Source of the DNA: Zantedeschia hybrid cultivar
Taxonomy: Eukaryota; Streptophyta; Magnoliopsida; Alismatales; Araceae
NCBI GenBank assembly: GCA_030544215.1
Contig: JARZZO010000014.1
Span: 36,237,734 to 36,301,733 of the forward strand
Length of the DNA stretch: 64,000 nucleotides
Reading direction: 5' to 3'
The notes under the pieces were generated by a model, which was not told where the DNA came from, made no database searches, and was given only the letters and a program-made list of their open reading frames with translations. A program made the translations under genes and the position numbers. Shown here in pieces: positions 24,795 to 37,261 of this stretch. Each line of letters opens with the position of its first letter. Position 1 is the first letter of the stretch.

Positions 24795-25810
24795 GTTAGA
24801 TTTTTAATTTTAATTATCTTGGATTTAGTGTAATTATTCTTTAGCTAACCTTCTTTTTCTTATTTTTGCAGGTATATTGAAAAAAAAAATGAAAGCGAAA
24901 TCATGGTAAGCGTGTTCCAACTTTCTATGTTTCAACTTCCTGACTTTAGTTAGTTTCCATTTTTGTAGTTTCTAGTTTAGATAGGTTTCCATTAACTAAA
25001 AAAGGAACAAAAGAAGAACATCCAAATTTAAAAACCTTCATTTCAAGATTAGAAACCTTCCATGCTAGGCATTCATCATTCTACGAAAGCATAAGCTAGT
25101 TTCCTTGCACAGTTATTTCCATAAATTGTTGAAGATTGCGGAGGAAAGGTACGTGTTTCAATTTTATCAAGTCATTCATGATTGCATCAACACACCCTGC
25201 ATTGATTTGATTATTACCTTATATTACATTTAAAAAGACTTTAAGAGCAACAACTTTAACCACATAAGGTAGGGATTTGATCACCCTTCCTTAGCCCACA
25301 AATCACCTTCCTTGTATTGGCATTTCCTAATCCAATTAAAAACAAGTCGAAAGAGAATTTAGGGTTTACACCGTGAGTGATTTAAATTTCGGGTTGCCTC
25401 CATTTTTGGCAACGGTGTCTAGGCTAGAGGTTAAAAAGGCAAACGCCTAAGCGGGAAAGTGGTTCTCTAATTAGGTCTCTACGAAAGTAGGGGGAGCCTC
25501 CCACTACCCCACCTCTTACCTGGCCGTTGATTAATTGTGGTTGTGACTTGAGGTGGACTCCATTCACCTTGTAAGAAAATTCATATAGAGAGTCTAGGTT
25601 AACATTAGATCATTAGGATAATTTGTTTGTCAAAATTGCTTGCATTTAAAAAAAAAAAAAAAAACAAGAAATAGAAAACAAAATTCAAATCCATCCTCTC
25701 TCTATCAGTCCTAATGTATACAAAGTAGGAGATCTCAAAACCCTAACCTTCTAGGACCATTTGCTGAAATAGAAAGAATCCTACATCAAAAAAATCCACC
25801 ATAAGATCAA
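24795..25810 (+). other. Element B untranslated leader
   Basis: AT-rich leader of about 1 kb between PBS and gag, with an 18-base A run near 25655. No coding region or other inserted element seen. It probably holds packaging signals, which I cannot identify from sequence. Confidence 0.6.
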
Positions 25811-27655
25811 ATGGCTGATAATCAGGACCTACCAAAGCAAATGAAGGACTATTTCATTCCAAATCGATATCAACCTTCATCCTGTATTCATCTTCCTCAG
25901 AATCCAGCCAATCAATATGAAATTAAATCTAGCACCATTCAGATGCTCCCATCCTTTTATGGGAATACTAATGAAGATCCTTACAAGCATCTGGATGAAT
26001 TTCTAGAAATATGTTCCACGGTGAAGATCCAGAATTTCACCGATGATGGTCTTAAGTTGACCTTATTTCCCTTTTCATTAAAGGATAAGGCTAAATATTG
26101 GTTGGAGACTATAGGAAGGCCCATTAGGACATGGGAAGAAATGCAGAAAGAATTTCTCAAGAAGTTCTATCCCATAGGGCGGACCAATACTATGAGAATG
26201 GCCATCACGAGTTTTACCCAAACCCCTGGGGAATTGATCCATGAATCTTGGGAAAGACTGAAAGAATTGCTTAGAAAATGTCCTCATCATGGGCTTTCAA
26301 AATGGCAAATTGTCCAAACATTCTATGAAAGATTGTCTGAACAGTTCAGACAGATGGTAGATGCTTCATGTGGAAGGGTATTTATGATGAAAAATGAAGA
26401 TGAGACCTATGATCTTTTTGAGATGTTAAGTGAAAATTCCATCAATCATGCCTCATTATCATCTTATGAGAGGTCTGTTGAGCCATCTAAACGGACGGGA
26501 ATGTATGAACTTAAGGCCCATGGAGAGCCCGAATCCAGAATGGACATAAATCTGATTAATCAGAAATTGGATAAGGTAGACATCTTGACCCAGAAACTAG
26601 ACCAACTCTTGGCCTTAAACAAGCAAGAGCCTACTTACCCAACACAATCTAGTCCATATGAAGGCCCATCTTCTGCTAATCATGACATTTGTGCCTTATG
26701 CGCAAGTCCAACCCATCAAGTGAATGAATGCCCAACTGCAGTCCAACTTCCACCATTCATTCAAGAACAAGTTCAGGCTGCCCAGGAATTCTCCAGGCCC
26801 AATAATGATCCATTCTCAAATACTTACAATCCTGACTGGAGAAACCACCCTAATTTCTCTTGGAAGAATCAGCAGGCCCCATTACCAATGATCAATCCTC
26901 CCATGCATCAAACCCAAAAGCCACATAATTCATTTCAACATAAATCTAATTTCTATGTAAATGTTCAGACTAGGGGATCTCAAGCCCAGTTTTCTCAACC
27001 GGCCCAGTATCAATCAGGTCAACCGGCCCACTACCATTCATTCCAATCTGGACAACCAACCCAATCATTCCAATCAGGACAGCCAACCCAATACCATCCT
27101 CCACCCACTTACCAACAACCCCCTCAGCCCAACTTTGATGACAAATTCACTCAACTCCAACAACTGATTTTGACCTAACAACAATCCATTGCTAAGTTAG
27201 AAAGTCAAATGGGCCAACTAACTGAGGCTACGATGAGAAGAGAAGTGGGTCAACTTCCTAGTCAACCCATTGCCAATCCAAAGAATCAACCTCCGGGTTT
27301 TCCACAGCAATCGGGCCTTTTACCTCAGCCTGGCCCATTACCACAACCTAAAAGGCCGCAATTTGAGAATGCTAAAGCCATTTCAACCCTTAGGAGTGAG
27401 AGAAGTTTAGAAAAACCACATGCAGATGGAGAGTTAGCCAAAGGTTCTACTAATGGGCCTCATGAAATTGAAAGTGAGAGTGAGACTGAACCCATCATAG
27501 AAAAGTTGGAGGAGGATCTGAAAGGAAAAGGGAAGATAGATGAAGGCCCAAGCTCTTATCAACCTAGGGTGCCATTTTCTAATGCCTTGTTAGCTAAGCC
27601 CAATGCCAGGAAGAAACTGACCCAGAATGAGGAGTTGTTGGATTTATTCAAATAA
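25811..27655 (+). pseudogene. Element B gag
   Basis: ATG at 25811 follows the leader. Capsid-type retrotransposon gag domain at about residues 40-230 (FYGNTNEDPYKHLDEFLEIC, LFPFSLKDKAKYWLE, RCPHHGLSKWQIVQTFYERL). A zinc-knuckle-like CALCASPTHQVNEC lies near residue 297; its spacing (C-x2-C-x4-H-x4-C) is canonical. The C-terminal part is Gln/Pro/Ser-rich, with a QSGQPTQ-type repeat. A TAA at 27176-27178 interrupts the frame; the same frame then continues to 27655, where TAA is followed by the protease region. One point mutation therefore separates the two halves. Confidence 0.85.
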
Positions 27656-29751
27656 GTCCAGATTAATATTCCACTCCTCGATGCCATCAAGCATGTGCCA
27701 ACTTATGCTAAGTTTCTCAAGGAATTATGTACTCCACGAAAAGAATCTAGAATGGCACCCGAAAAGGTTCGGCTTTCAGAAGATGTTAGTGCGATTGTGA
27801 TGAATCATTTACCCAAGAAGTTAAAGGATCCTGGAGCACCTTTAATCTCATGTGACTTAGCTGGAGTTACATTTGATAGAGTTTTATTGGATTTAGATGC
27901 TAGTGTGAACCTCTTGCCAACAGCCATTTATGAAAATTTTGATATTGGGGAATTAAAGCCCACACCCATCATCTTGCAGTTGGCTGATAGGTCTGTGAAG
28001 ACTCCACGGGGATTAATTGAGGATGTTATTGTGAAGGTTCATGATTGTTATTTTCCCGTGGATTTTCTTATTCTGGATATGGCATTACCTGAAGAACTCA
28101 TTCACACTCCGATCATCTTAGGTCGTCCATTCTTAGCCACTGCCAAAACTAATATAAATTGTGAAACTGGCATAATGGACATTTCATTTGGGGGTCAAAA
28201 GGTCCAGATTAATGTTTTCAAAGCATCTCAATACCCAGATCATGAAGAAGAATGCCATGCTATTGATATCTTAGATAATCTGGTTGAAGAAAATGAGATG
28301 TCCACATATGACCTTTTGGAGGAAGCCAATAGTTTAAAGGATTCGCCCGGCCCATTAACATCTTGGCCCAAGGTTGAACCTCTACCAGCCTTACAATTTG
28401 AGCCCGCTTTGCCATCTTTAGAGGACCCTCCTAAGCTTGAACTCAAACAATTACCTGAGTCTCTCAAGTATATCTTTTTGGGCCTGGATCAAACTCTCCC
28501 GGTCATCATCGCGGCAAATCTCACATCGCCGCAGGAGGCCCAATTAACCGAGGTCCTCAAAGACCACAAGGATGCCATTGGATGGTCGGTAGCATATTTG
28601 AAAGGAATAAGCCCGTCCATTTGCATGCATCATATCTATATGGAAGAGAACTCTAAGCCCAGTCGGGAGATGCAAAAGCGGCTTAATCCCAATATGAAAG
28701 AAGTGGTGAAGAAGAAAGTCGTGAAATGGCTGGATGCGGGTATCATTTACCCAATATCAGACAGTAAATGGGTCAGCCCAACCCAAATGGTACCCAAGAA
28801 ATCTGGATTAACGGTTATCAAGAATGATCATGGAGAAGAGGTACCCACTAGGCTCACCACAGGATGGAGAGTGTGCATTGATTACCGAAAGCTGAATCTC
28901 ATGACTAAGAAGGATCACTTTCCACTCCCATTCATGTATCAGATTCTGGAATAGTTATCGGGTCAGAAGTACTTTTGCTTCTTAGATGGGTACTCCGGAT
29001 ACAATCAAGTGGCTATTTACCCGGAAGATCAAGAAAAGACACCTTTACGTGCCCTTATGGCACGTTTGCTTTTAGGAGGATGCCATTTGGATTATGCAAC
29101 GCACTAGTCACATTTCAACGGTGCATGATGGCTATATTCTCCGATATGGTGGGAGAATTCCTCGAAATTTTCATGGATGATTTCTCAATCTTCGGGGATT
29201 CTTTTGAAAATTGCTTGGAAAATCTTAAACAGGTGCTAGCAAGATGCATTGACACCAATCTGATACTTAGCTGGGAAAAGAGCCATTTTATGGTTCGAGA
29301 GGGCATTGTTCTAGGCCACATTGTGTCTGAAAGGGGGATAGAGGTAGATAAAGCTAAGATCGATCTCATATCCAATCTTCCTCCTCCCACCTCGGTCAGA
29401 CAGATCCGTTCATTCCTTGGCCATGTCGGTTTCTATCGCCGGTTTATCCACAATTTCTCTCAAATTGCCCGGCATCTAACTCTTCTCCTAGCTAAGGATG
29501 TCCCTTTCCAAATGGATGAATCTTGCATCAAGACATTTAATTCTCTGAAGGATTCTTTGACCAAAGCTCCGATTCTTCAATCTCCAGATTGGTCTTTGCC
29601 TTTCGAAATCATGTGCGATGCCTCTGATTATGCTATCGGTGCGGTTTTGGGACAAAGAATCAACAAGTGTCCCGTGGTGATCTACTATGCAAGTCGCACC
29701 CTTGCAGAGGCTCAAATGAATTATACCACCACAGAAAAGTAATTATTAGCT

Positions 29752-29759
29752 GTGGTCTT
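29752..29759 (+). repeat. 8-bp target site duplication of hAT-2 (left)
   Basis: GTGGTCTT; the right copy at 30635-30642 is CTGGTCTT, a 7 of 8 match. Both fall in the RNase H coding region of element B. Confidence 0.75.
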
Positions 29760-30634
29760 CAAGGAATTCCGGATCGGATCGGGTCCCCGAATCGGGACCC
29801 GCCGATCCCGATCCGACTCGGATCGGATCGGCCGAGTCGGCCGATCCAGATGAAGTCTGGCCAGTCCGACTCGGCCAGATTAAAAAATAATAAAAAATTA
29901 AAAAAAATCAGAAAAAATCAGAAAAAAATAAAAATAAAATCAGAAAAAATTACATACATATTATTCAATTGATGTACAATAAGAATGAATGCAATTCATG
30001 TACATCCATAAAAAACCCTAAACCCTAAAACCCTAAAACCCTAAACCCTAAACCCTAAACCCTAAACCCTAAACCCTAAACCCTAAACCCTAAACCCTAA
30101 CCCTAACCCTAACCCTAACCCTAACCCTAACCCTAACACCCTTATAAACCCTTAACCCTTAACCCTTAACCCTTAACCCTTAACCCTTAACCCTTAACCC
30201 TTAAACCCTTAAACCCTAAACCCCTAAACCCTAAACCCTAAACCCTTAACCCTTAACCCTTAACCCTTAACCTTAAAACCCTAAAACCTAAACCCTAAAC
30301 CCTAAACCCTAAACCCTAAACCCTTAACCCTTAACCCTTAACCCTAAAACCTAAACCCTAAACCCTAAACCCTGAAACCCTAAACCCCTAAACCCTTAAA
30401 CCTTAAGGGGGGGACCGAAATCGGCCCGAACCGGACCAGATCGGGTCTGGACCGGCCGATCTGGCCGGTCCGGCCCCGATCTGGTCCGGTTCGGGCCGAT
30501 TTCGGCCGTTTTTTTTTTTTTTTTCAAATCGGTGGGGGGGAACAGTGAAATCCCCCCCGAATCGGATCAGAACTCGCCGATCCCGATCCGAATCGGCCGA
30601 TTCGGATCGGAATCGGCCGATTCCGCAATCCATG
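29760..30634 (+). mobile_element. hAT-2, non-autonomous hAT derivative with telomere-type filler
   Basis: 875 bp. Starts CAAGGAATTCCGGATCGG and ends GATTCCGCAATCCATG, the same termini as hAT-1, with near-identical subterminal GATCGGCCGAGTCGGCC motifs and the shared stretch at 29952-30011 that matches hAT-1 at 14992-15051. Everything between hAT-1 positions of about 15051 and 20005 is replaced by roughly 390 bp of CCCTAAA-type repeats. No transposase remains. It interrupts the RNase H frame of element B. Confidence 0.9.
30016..30404 (+). repeat. Interstitial telomere-type repeat array
   Basis: Begins with CCCTAAA units (plant telomere, C strand), then about seven CCCTAA units near 30096-30137, then blocks of CCCTTAA and mixed variants. 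It is bounded on both sides by hAT-2 subterminal sequence, so it is internal to a transposon and not a chromosome end. Confidence 0.95.
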
Positions 30635-32185
30635 CTGGTCTTTGCCCTAGAAAAATTCAAATCTTATCTTTTATGGGCAAAAGTCATAATCTATTCTGAT
30701 CACTCAGCTCTGAAATACCTATTGACCAAGAAGGATATAAAGCCTAGACTTATTAGATGGATCTTACTCCTTCAGGAATTTGATTTGAAAATTCAGAATA
30801 AGAAGGGTTCTGAAAATGTGGTAGCAGACCACCTATCCCGAATTTTGATCTCCGAAAGTGCACCCATAACTGATTCATTTCCTGATGAGCATCTACTGGC
30901 CATTTCTCACACTGTTGCACCTTGGTATGCTCATATTGTCAATTACAAGGTGACTAATCAGCTTCCGGAAGGATGGACTAAAAGTGAGAAGGACAAATTC
31001 TTTTCCTAGGAAAAGTATTATTTCTGGGAAGATCCTGAATTATTCAAATTCTGTCCTAATCAAATCATTAGGCGATGTGTTCCTGAAGAAGAACAACAGA
31101 GTGTTCTCAACTTCTGCCATAATCTGGCTTGTGGGGGCCATTTCTCAGGAAAAAAAACTGTAGCCAAGGTCCTGCAAAGTGGTTTTTACTGGCCCACACT
31201 TTTCAAAGATACCCATGAATTTAGCAAAACTTGCCTCCGATGTCAGCCTGTAGGAAATATGGCGAAAAGGGATATGATGCCACTCAACCCAATCTTGGTG
31301 GTTGAAGTCTTTGATGTTTGGGAAATTGACTTTATGGACATACATATATTCTGGTAGCGGTGGATTATGTCTCAAAATGGATTGAAGCAGTAGCCACCCG
31401 TACTAATGATCATAAAGTGGTCATTAAATTCGTTCAGAAGAATATATTTTCTCGGTTCGGGTGGCCTAAAGCTATCATAAGTGATAGGGGAACGCATTTC
31501 ACGAATTACCAGTTTCGAGCTTTGCTTAAGAAATATGGGATTAATCACAAAGTAGCTACCCCTTATCATCCCCAAACCAGTGGCCAAGTGGAAGTTTCCA
31601 ATAGAGAGATTACGAATATTCTGCAAAAGTCCGTTAGGCCCGACAGAAAAGATTGGTCTAAAAGATTGGATGATGCTTTATGGGCCTATCGGACCGCTTA
31701 CAAAACTCCTATTGGCATGTCTCCTTATCGTCTGGTTTTTGGAAAAGCGTGCCACCTTCCGGTGGAATTGGAACATAGGACTTATTGGGCCATCAAACAA
31801 GTCAATCTGGACCTAGCCCAAGCTGGTTCTCACCGAACCTTACAACTGAGTGAACTAGAAGAGTTGCGCAACGAGGCTTAAGAAAATTCAAAGATTTATA
31901 AAGCCAAAACTAAAACTTTTCATGATAAACATATTGTGAGAAAATCCTTTCTTCCAAATCAGAAAGTTGGTTATTTAACTCTAGGCTCCGCTTATTTCCA
32001 GGAAAACTGAAATCCATATGGGATGGACCATTCGTGGTCGTCAAAACCTTCGATCATGGAGCTATTAAAATTCTGAATCCCAAGAGTGGGAACACTTTTA
32101 CTGTTAATGGTCAACGGTTGAAACCATTCATTGAAAATCTTCAAAATGAGCTACCTGAATCTATAGAACTGAGTGATCCACAATA

Positions 32186-33361
32186 ACTGAATTGTTGTCT
32201 GGCTGAAGACGATAAACTTAGTGCTTGTTGGGAGGCAACCCAATATTTTACTTCAGTTCTTGTGTTTCCTTTCCTTTTAGGTCCCTGAGCAGCAGTCGCC
32301 CTGGGTATGTCGCATCCTCTTCATTACAGGTTGTTTCTCTCCTTCACAATTCTCTTCTGGCTGACATGTTTTTCATATCTTTTATGCCATTGAGGACAAT
32401 GTCAATCAAGTTGGGGGGTGAGACAATCAATTTGATATGCATTTATTGAAGATCTTTTGAAGTAAACTGATATCTTTCACTGAAAAATTGTCAAATTTCT
32501 TTCAAAAACTTCTTTTCACATCCTATGAAAATTGTATGAAAATCATGTTTCATTAAGTAAATCTTAAACAAATCAGTTTTCTGTTAGTCACATTAGTTAA
32601 AGAACCTTCAAAGTTTAAATATCCCACTTTACAAAAATCCACCGCAGGATAATTTTCACACACACACGGCAACTTAGAATAAATACAAGATCTTAAAAGT
32701 ATAGAATTGCTGAAAGTAACCTTAAGGATAAGACTACTTATTCTAATTTTTCTTTTTTTGATGAACGAAAGGAATGTGTAAGATTCGTAATAGGGGACTG
32801 TCCCACTCAGCACTCTAAAAGAGGCGGTCATTTAAAATGGACAGCTGTAAACACTAAAGGTAATAGAAGGTGTTAAAAGAGCTAAAGGAAGGTAGGTGGC
32901 AAAAAGTACGCACCTCCCCTCAGGCAATTCAAAGAGAGTGGCAAAAAGTACGCACTCTCAAAAGCAAAAGTACAATGAAATGAAAAAAAAAAAGCCACGC
33001 TAAAAAGTCCATCGCACCAGAAATATGACCAAGTCGTGAAAAGTGTTGAGTTGGGACGGGAACTGAAAAAAACGGTCATCGCTGACTGATCGGGAAATCT
33101 TTTAGTCTCTTCTCCTCCACAGGTAGTCTTATCTTAAGGGTAGTAAAGGCAAGAATATATCAGAAAGGTCGGAAACGAGTTCTAAGCGTGTCAATTTTTA
33201 TACACAATCACCTGTCGTGAATCAAAATATTGTGGGATATGAAACTTTAGCTTAACCAATCAGCTACCACTTAAATTGTTTGTGAAAGATACTACAAATG
33301 AAGCATGATAATTCATTGTTTGTCCTAACTTTTCCTTATTTACATTGCTAAGGAACTAGCA
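32186..33361 (+). other. Element B 3' non-coding region
   Basis: Non-coding stretch between integrase and PPT. Contains TTGAGGACAATGTCAAT followed by AAGTTGGGGGGTGAGA at about 32392-32425, a purine tract resembling an extra PPT, and two copies of GTGGCAAAAAGTACGCAC at 32896-32913 and 32938-32955. A block around 32775-32835 (CGTAATA...GAGGCGGTCAT) and the 18-base motif also occur in element C (59440-59610, inverted), so parts are conserved. No env-like frame seen. Confidence 0.7.
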
Positions 33362-33376
33362 ATAAGTTGGGGGGTG
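33362..33376 (+). promoter_or_regulatory. Polypurine tract of element B
   Basis: ATAAGTTGGGGGGTG directly before the 3' LTR start; plus-strand DNA priming site of LTR elements. Element C has the counterpart AAGTTGGGAGATG (minus strand) at 59002-59014. Confidence 0.8.
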
Positions 33377-35284
33377 TGATAAAGTGTTAAATTGATCATT
33401 TAAGGGCAATCATATGCATCATACTCACGTTTTTATCTGTAAAATAGCATGAAATGATAGATAATTGCGTACCAAGTCCAACGGTACCAATTACGTCAAA
33501 TTCTGACTTAAAAACATCGTCATTTCATGTGATTAATGGAGTATAGCGCATTTGCGGTTTTTTGACAAAATCGAGACGAAATAAATAAATATAATAATAT
33601 TTTTATGATAATGTGCTAATTTATATTTATTTTATGTGAACAGGACATGCCGATGATGCAGTGCAGTTGGTGGAGTTTCCAGAAATTTGGGGGAGGTCTA
33701 GTGTTCGAATTTCGATAAATTCGACTTCATTTTGTCCAAAAGATTAAAGCAGGGGTAAAAACGTCATTTGAGGCCCTAGTGTTGCCCTAATTCCATGGCC
33801 AAGAACGACCAGCCGCCTTCCTAAAGCCCACTTTCTTTTTTTAAAAAAAAAAAGACACCTTCCTTCCCTTATATTTCCTTCCTTCTCTCCAGTTTCCCAA
33901 ACCCTCTATTTCCTTCCTTCTCTCCAGTTTCCCAACCGCAGCCCTTCTCCTTCTCCAGTTTCCTTTCCCACGTCTCTCTTCCTCTCTATATTAGTCTTTT
34001 CCCAGTCGACCTGTCCTCCTCCATCTGCGGTTTTCCCAGCCGACCTATCCTACTCCTTCTCCTCTCTCTCCAGTTTTCCCAACCGCAAACTCCTCCTCCT
34101 TCTCGAGTTTCCCAGCCGACCTATTCTCCTCCTCTCTCCCTTATTCTTTCTCAACCCCGCAGCTCTCCTTCTCTCTCTCGTTTTCTCCTCCTCCTCTCAG
34201 CCTCTCCTGGCCATCCCTCTCTTTTCTCCAGTTCCCAGCCGCAATCTTTCTCCCTCCACAGTTCTCTTTCTCTCGGTCTCTCTTTCTCTCCCTCTGCTCT
34301 CTCTCTCTCTCTCGGTCTCTCTTTCTCTCCTTCGGTTCTTTCTCTCCCCGGTTTCCCGGCTGCACCTCCACGCACCACCCGACACCGTCCGAGCAGCTGT
34401 TGTGAAGCCGATCTCCTCCACGCAGCAGTCAGCAGCTCCTGCGAACCTGCAAGCACCTCCTCCCACTAGTTGGGCCTCCGCCGCACTACCACGGGCTCCC
34501 ACACGCCTCCTCCTCTCAGCCGCACCACTCCACGCGCCAGCCTGAAGCACCCCAGCGCATGCAGCAGCTGCACCTCCACGCGTTGCCCAGCTGCCTGCAA
34601 GCTCCCATGAGCATGCATCAAGCACCTCCAGCAACCACGTCTCAACTCATGCATGCACGTTCTGCACCAACCGCCGGCCTCTAGCATCCTCCAGCTCCAC
34701 GCGCGTGCATGCACGCTTGGTGAAGCCCTCCTCCACGTGCCAGCAAGCTTTCTCTTCAGCAGTCCACTGTGCCGGCGCTCCACAAACAACCCACGGGCCT
34801 CCAAGCACACCTGCACTCGCATGCCTCCTAGTTTTACCGCACCTCTTGCATTTGTATTATTAGTATAATCTGTTACTTTGTTTTGGTTTATTTTAGTTTA
34901 GTTAAGTTAAAGTTGTTAGTGTTTATTATTTCTTGTTGCATAAAACTCGATTAGTTTAACATAGAAGTTATGTTATTTTTATAATATTTTGTTAATCTCT
35001 CTCTTCTCAATTTTAAAGGTGGTTGTATTTGTGCTTTTAAAAATTAGGTTAGTTAAATTCGTAAATTTAGTTTAACTTAATTAGGTAGTTAATTAATCAA
35101 TTCAAATTCCCAGTTTTTTTTTAGATAATTAAAATCTAAGGTTTTCGAAATTAAAATCTTAATTCTCTGTGGATTCGACTCAGACTCACCATTATTAATT
35201 TTCAAAATTGAATTTAAATGAGCCGAATAAATTTAGATTGAACGTTCTTATGAGTGTTTAACGACGCACAATTTGGAACGATCA
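33377..35284 (+). repeat. 3' LTR of element B
   Basis: 1908 bp copy of 22876-24771. It differs by scattered transitions and small microsatellite length changes in the CT-rich part. Ends GATCA, followed by the GTGAG duplication at 35285-35289. Confidence 0.92.
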
Positions 35285-35289
35285 GTGAG

Positions 35290-37261
35290 CTTGTTGTCAC
35301 CTGAACCTAAAAAGCTAAGCCTAAAAGTAAGATTCAATAGCTCAAGTGAGGAAGATGAAAAGATCATCTCTCCTCAGAAGTCAACCATGATTGGCCCAAG
35401 TTCTACCTTCGAGCAGGAATCCTCTCTAGAAAAATCTCCTCGAGCCTCAATGGGAGAGTCCGAAGCTGACGAAGAAGAAAGGAGAAATGCATTCCCTCTT
35501 TGAAAGAGCCTCCGCAGGTAAATCAAGTAGTCTCTTCAGAAGAGGGGCCACTACAGCCAATCTTCCCAACAAATCCTAATCTCTCGAAAGAGGAACCTCT
35601 ACAGTCAGCCTCCCCAATGGATTTTAGTCCTATAGAAGAAAAGCCCACTTGGCAAGAAATTTATGCGACTGATACTGATGAACAAGAAGATTTTATTGAT
35701 CACTGACCAGCGCCTCGGGAGATGGAAGACGGAGAACAAGCGACTGTTGACAAATTGATTGAAGTCAACCTGTGCAGACCAGAAGACCATCGCCCGATCT
35801 TCATCAGTGCCCTCTTAAAGGAAGAAGAAAAACAGGGATACATGAAACTTCTCCTAGAGTTCAAAAATTGTTTTGCCTGGAATTACAAGGAAATGTCCGA
35901 TATGGATCCCTCTGTGGCGAAACATGAGCTATCCATTCTGCCCAACGCTAAACCATAAAGTAACCTCAAACACAGATGCGTCCAGAATTAGAAATGAAGG
36001 TGAATGTTGAAGTCAATAAGCTGCGCGATGTTGACTTCATCGAAGAATGCATGTGTCATGTATGGCTGGCGAACATTATGCCAGTAAAAAAGAAGAATGG
36101 ATAGGTTTGAGTTTGCATCGACAATCGAGACCTGAATAGGACATGCCCTAAAGATTATTTCCCATCGCCGATCAAAGAAACCATGGTGGATGTCACCACA
36201 AGATTCGAAGCACTGTCCTCCATGGATGGATCATCAGGCTACAATCAAATAAGGATGGCTGCCAAAGACAAGAATTATACAGCCTTCCGAACCCCGAAAG
36301 GAATCTTCAACTACAAAAGGACGCCCTTTGGTCTTAAAAATGCCGGTGCCACTTACCAAAGGGCCGTGATGAAGATTTTTGATGAAATGTTTCATAATCT
36401 GGTCGAAGACTACACTGATGACCTGGTTGTAAAGTTTGAAAGCAGAAAATATCACTTGTCTAACTTGCACAGGGTGTTTGAAACGCTACGATAATATCAA
36501 TTAAAGATGAACCCTAGGAAGTGCGCCTTCGGCATGTCCAACGACAAATTCCTTGTTTTCATTGTCAGATACTGAGGAATCGAATTTGATCTCGACAAGA
36601 TTAAAGCAACAGATAATTGCCTCCTCCCAAGAATCTGACCGAGCTCATGTCCCTATAAGGTAGGTTGGCTTATATCAGAACATTCATCTCCAACATGTTC
36701 GGCAGATGTCAACTCTTTTCAAAACTGACAAAGAAAGGAGCCCCTTTCATATGGGATGAGGAATGTCAAAACACCCTCGACAAAATCAAAGAATATCTCC
36801 TCAAACCCCTGGTGCTGAGGGCACTTGTAAAAGGCAGGCTGCTAATTTTCTACAGTACAGCCTTGGATGCTTTCCTGGGGCATTGTTAATGCAAGAAAAT
36901 GAAGATGGGAAAGAGCAGCCACTCTAGTATCTCAGCAAGATGCTAGTAGGTCCTGAACACCGCTACTCTCTCGTGGAGAAAATGTACTTGGCTTTGGTAT
37001 TTGCCGTTCAGAAACTGAGGCATTACTTGCTGGTGCACAAAGTTCAACTCATATCACGGTTTGACCCATTAAAGTTCTTGCTTCGAGAACTCGTGCTCTC
37101 AGGAAGGTTAGGAAGTGGGCCTTGCTTCTCATAAAGTTCAACATCACCTTTATACCACAGAAAGCAATAAAGGGCCGGGGCATAACTGAATTCTTGGCAG
37201 CTCACCCAATACCAAAAAACTCTCCATTGAATAGTGAGCTACAGATGAAGAAGGTATGCAG
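35290..37261 (+). pseudogene. Element A protease/RT/RNase H, broken
   Basis: Element A resumes after B. An acidic linker (35290-35706) leads into the RT N-terminus (35722-35958, ALLKEEEKQGYMKLLLEF and CFAWNYKEMSDMD). The RT palm is at 36100-36500 (SSMDGSSGYNQIRMA, RTPFGLKNAGATYQR) and the catalytic motif reads YTDDL, with the two Asp residues present. RT-RNase H linker at 36500-36660 has several stops. The first RNase H is at 36700-37130 (YSTALDAFLG, EHRYSLVEKMYLALVFAVQKLRHYL). Stops and frame changes every 100 to 300 bases make it inactive. The frame is interrupted at about 37262. Confidence 0.8.

Larger units (their letters stand above)
27656..32185 (+). pseudogene. Element B protease, RT, RNase H and integrase, broken
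   Basis: Protease near 27870-28130 has LDLDASVNLLP, where DLGAS is usual, so the Gly after the catalytic Asp-Leu is replaced by Asp. RT runs 28500-29390 with KWVSPTQMVPKK, FLDGYSGYNQ, RRMPFGLCNA and an intact FMDDF catalytic motif; a stop lies at about 28952 and a 1-base loss near 29040. RNase H starts at 29590 (FEIMCDASDYAIGAVLG), has a TAA at 29740-29742, and is cut by hAT-2 at 29760, resuming at 30635. Integrase: HHCC finger at 31110-31250, then a small deletion at about 31335, then DYVSKW, SDRGTHF and the Glu in GQVEVSNREI. The last part reads to SDPQ at 32185. Confidence 0.88.
22876..35284 (+). mobile_element. Athila-like Ty3/gypsy retrotransposon B (complete, 12.4 kb)
   Basis: Two LTRs (22876-24771 and 33377-35284), both beginning TGATAAAGTG and ending GATCA, flanked by GTGAG on each side. 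Order inside is PBS, gag, protease, RT, RNase H, integrase, long 3' non-coding region and polypurine tract, the Ty3/gypsy order. Gag wording (FEIK-like start, LFPFSLKDKAKYWL, RCPHHGL) is Athila-like, but no env-like frame is present between integrase and 3' LTR. It is inserted in element A and contains hAT-2. LTR differences are few (about nine in the first 430 bp, nearly all transitions), so it is moderately young. Confidence 0.92.

Noticed and set aside
30016..30404. A chromosome end or telomere fusion point
   Set aside because: The array is bounded by hAT subterminal sequence and an 8-bp target duplication, so it is inside a transposon.
32186..33361. env-like gene of an Athila element
   Set aside because: I looked for a long frame with membrane segments between integrase and 3' LTR in B (and in C at 59002-60197) and found none.
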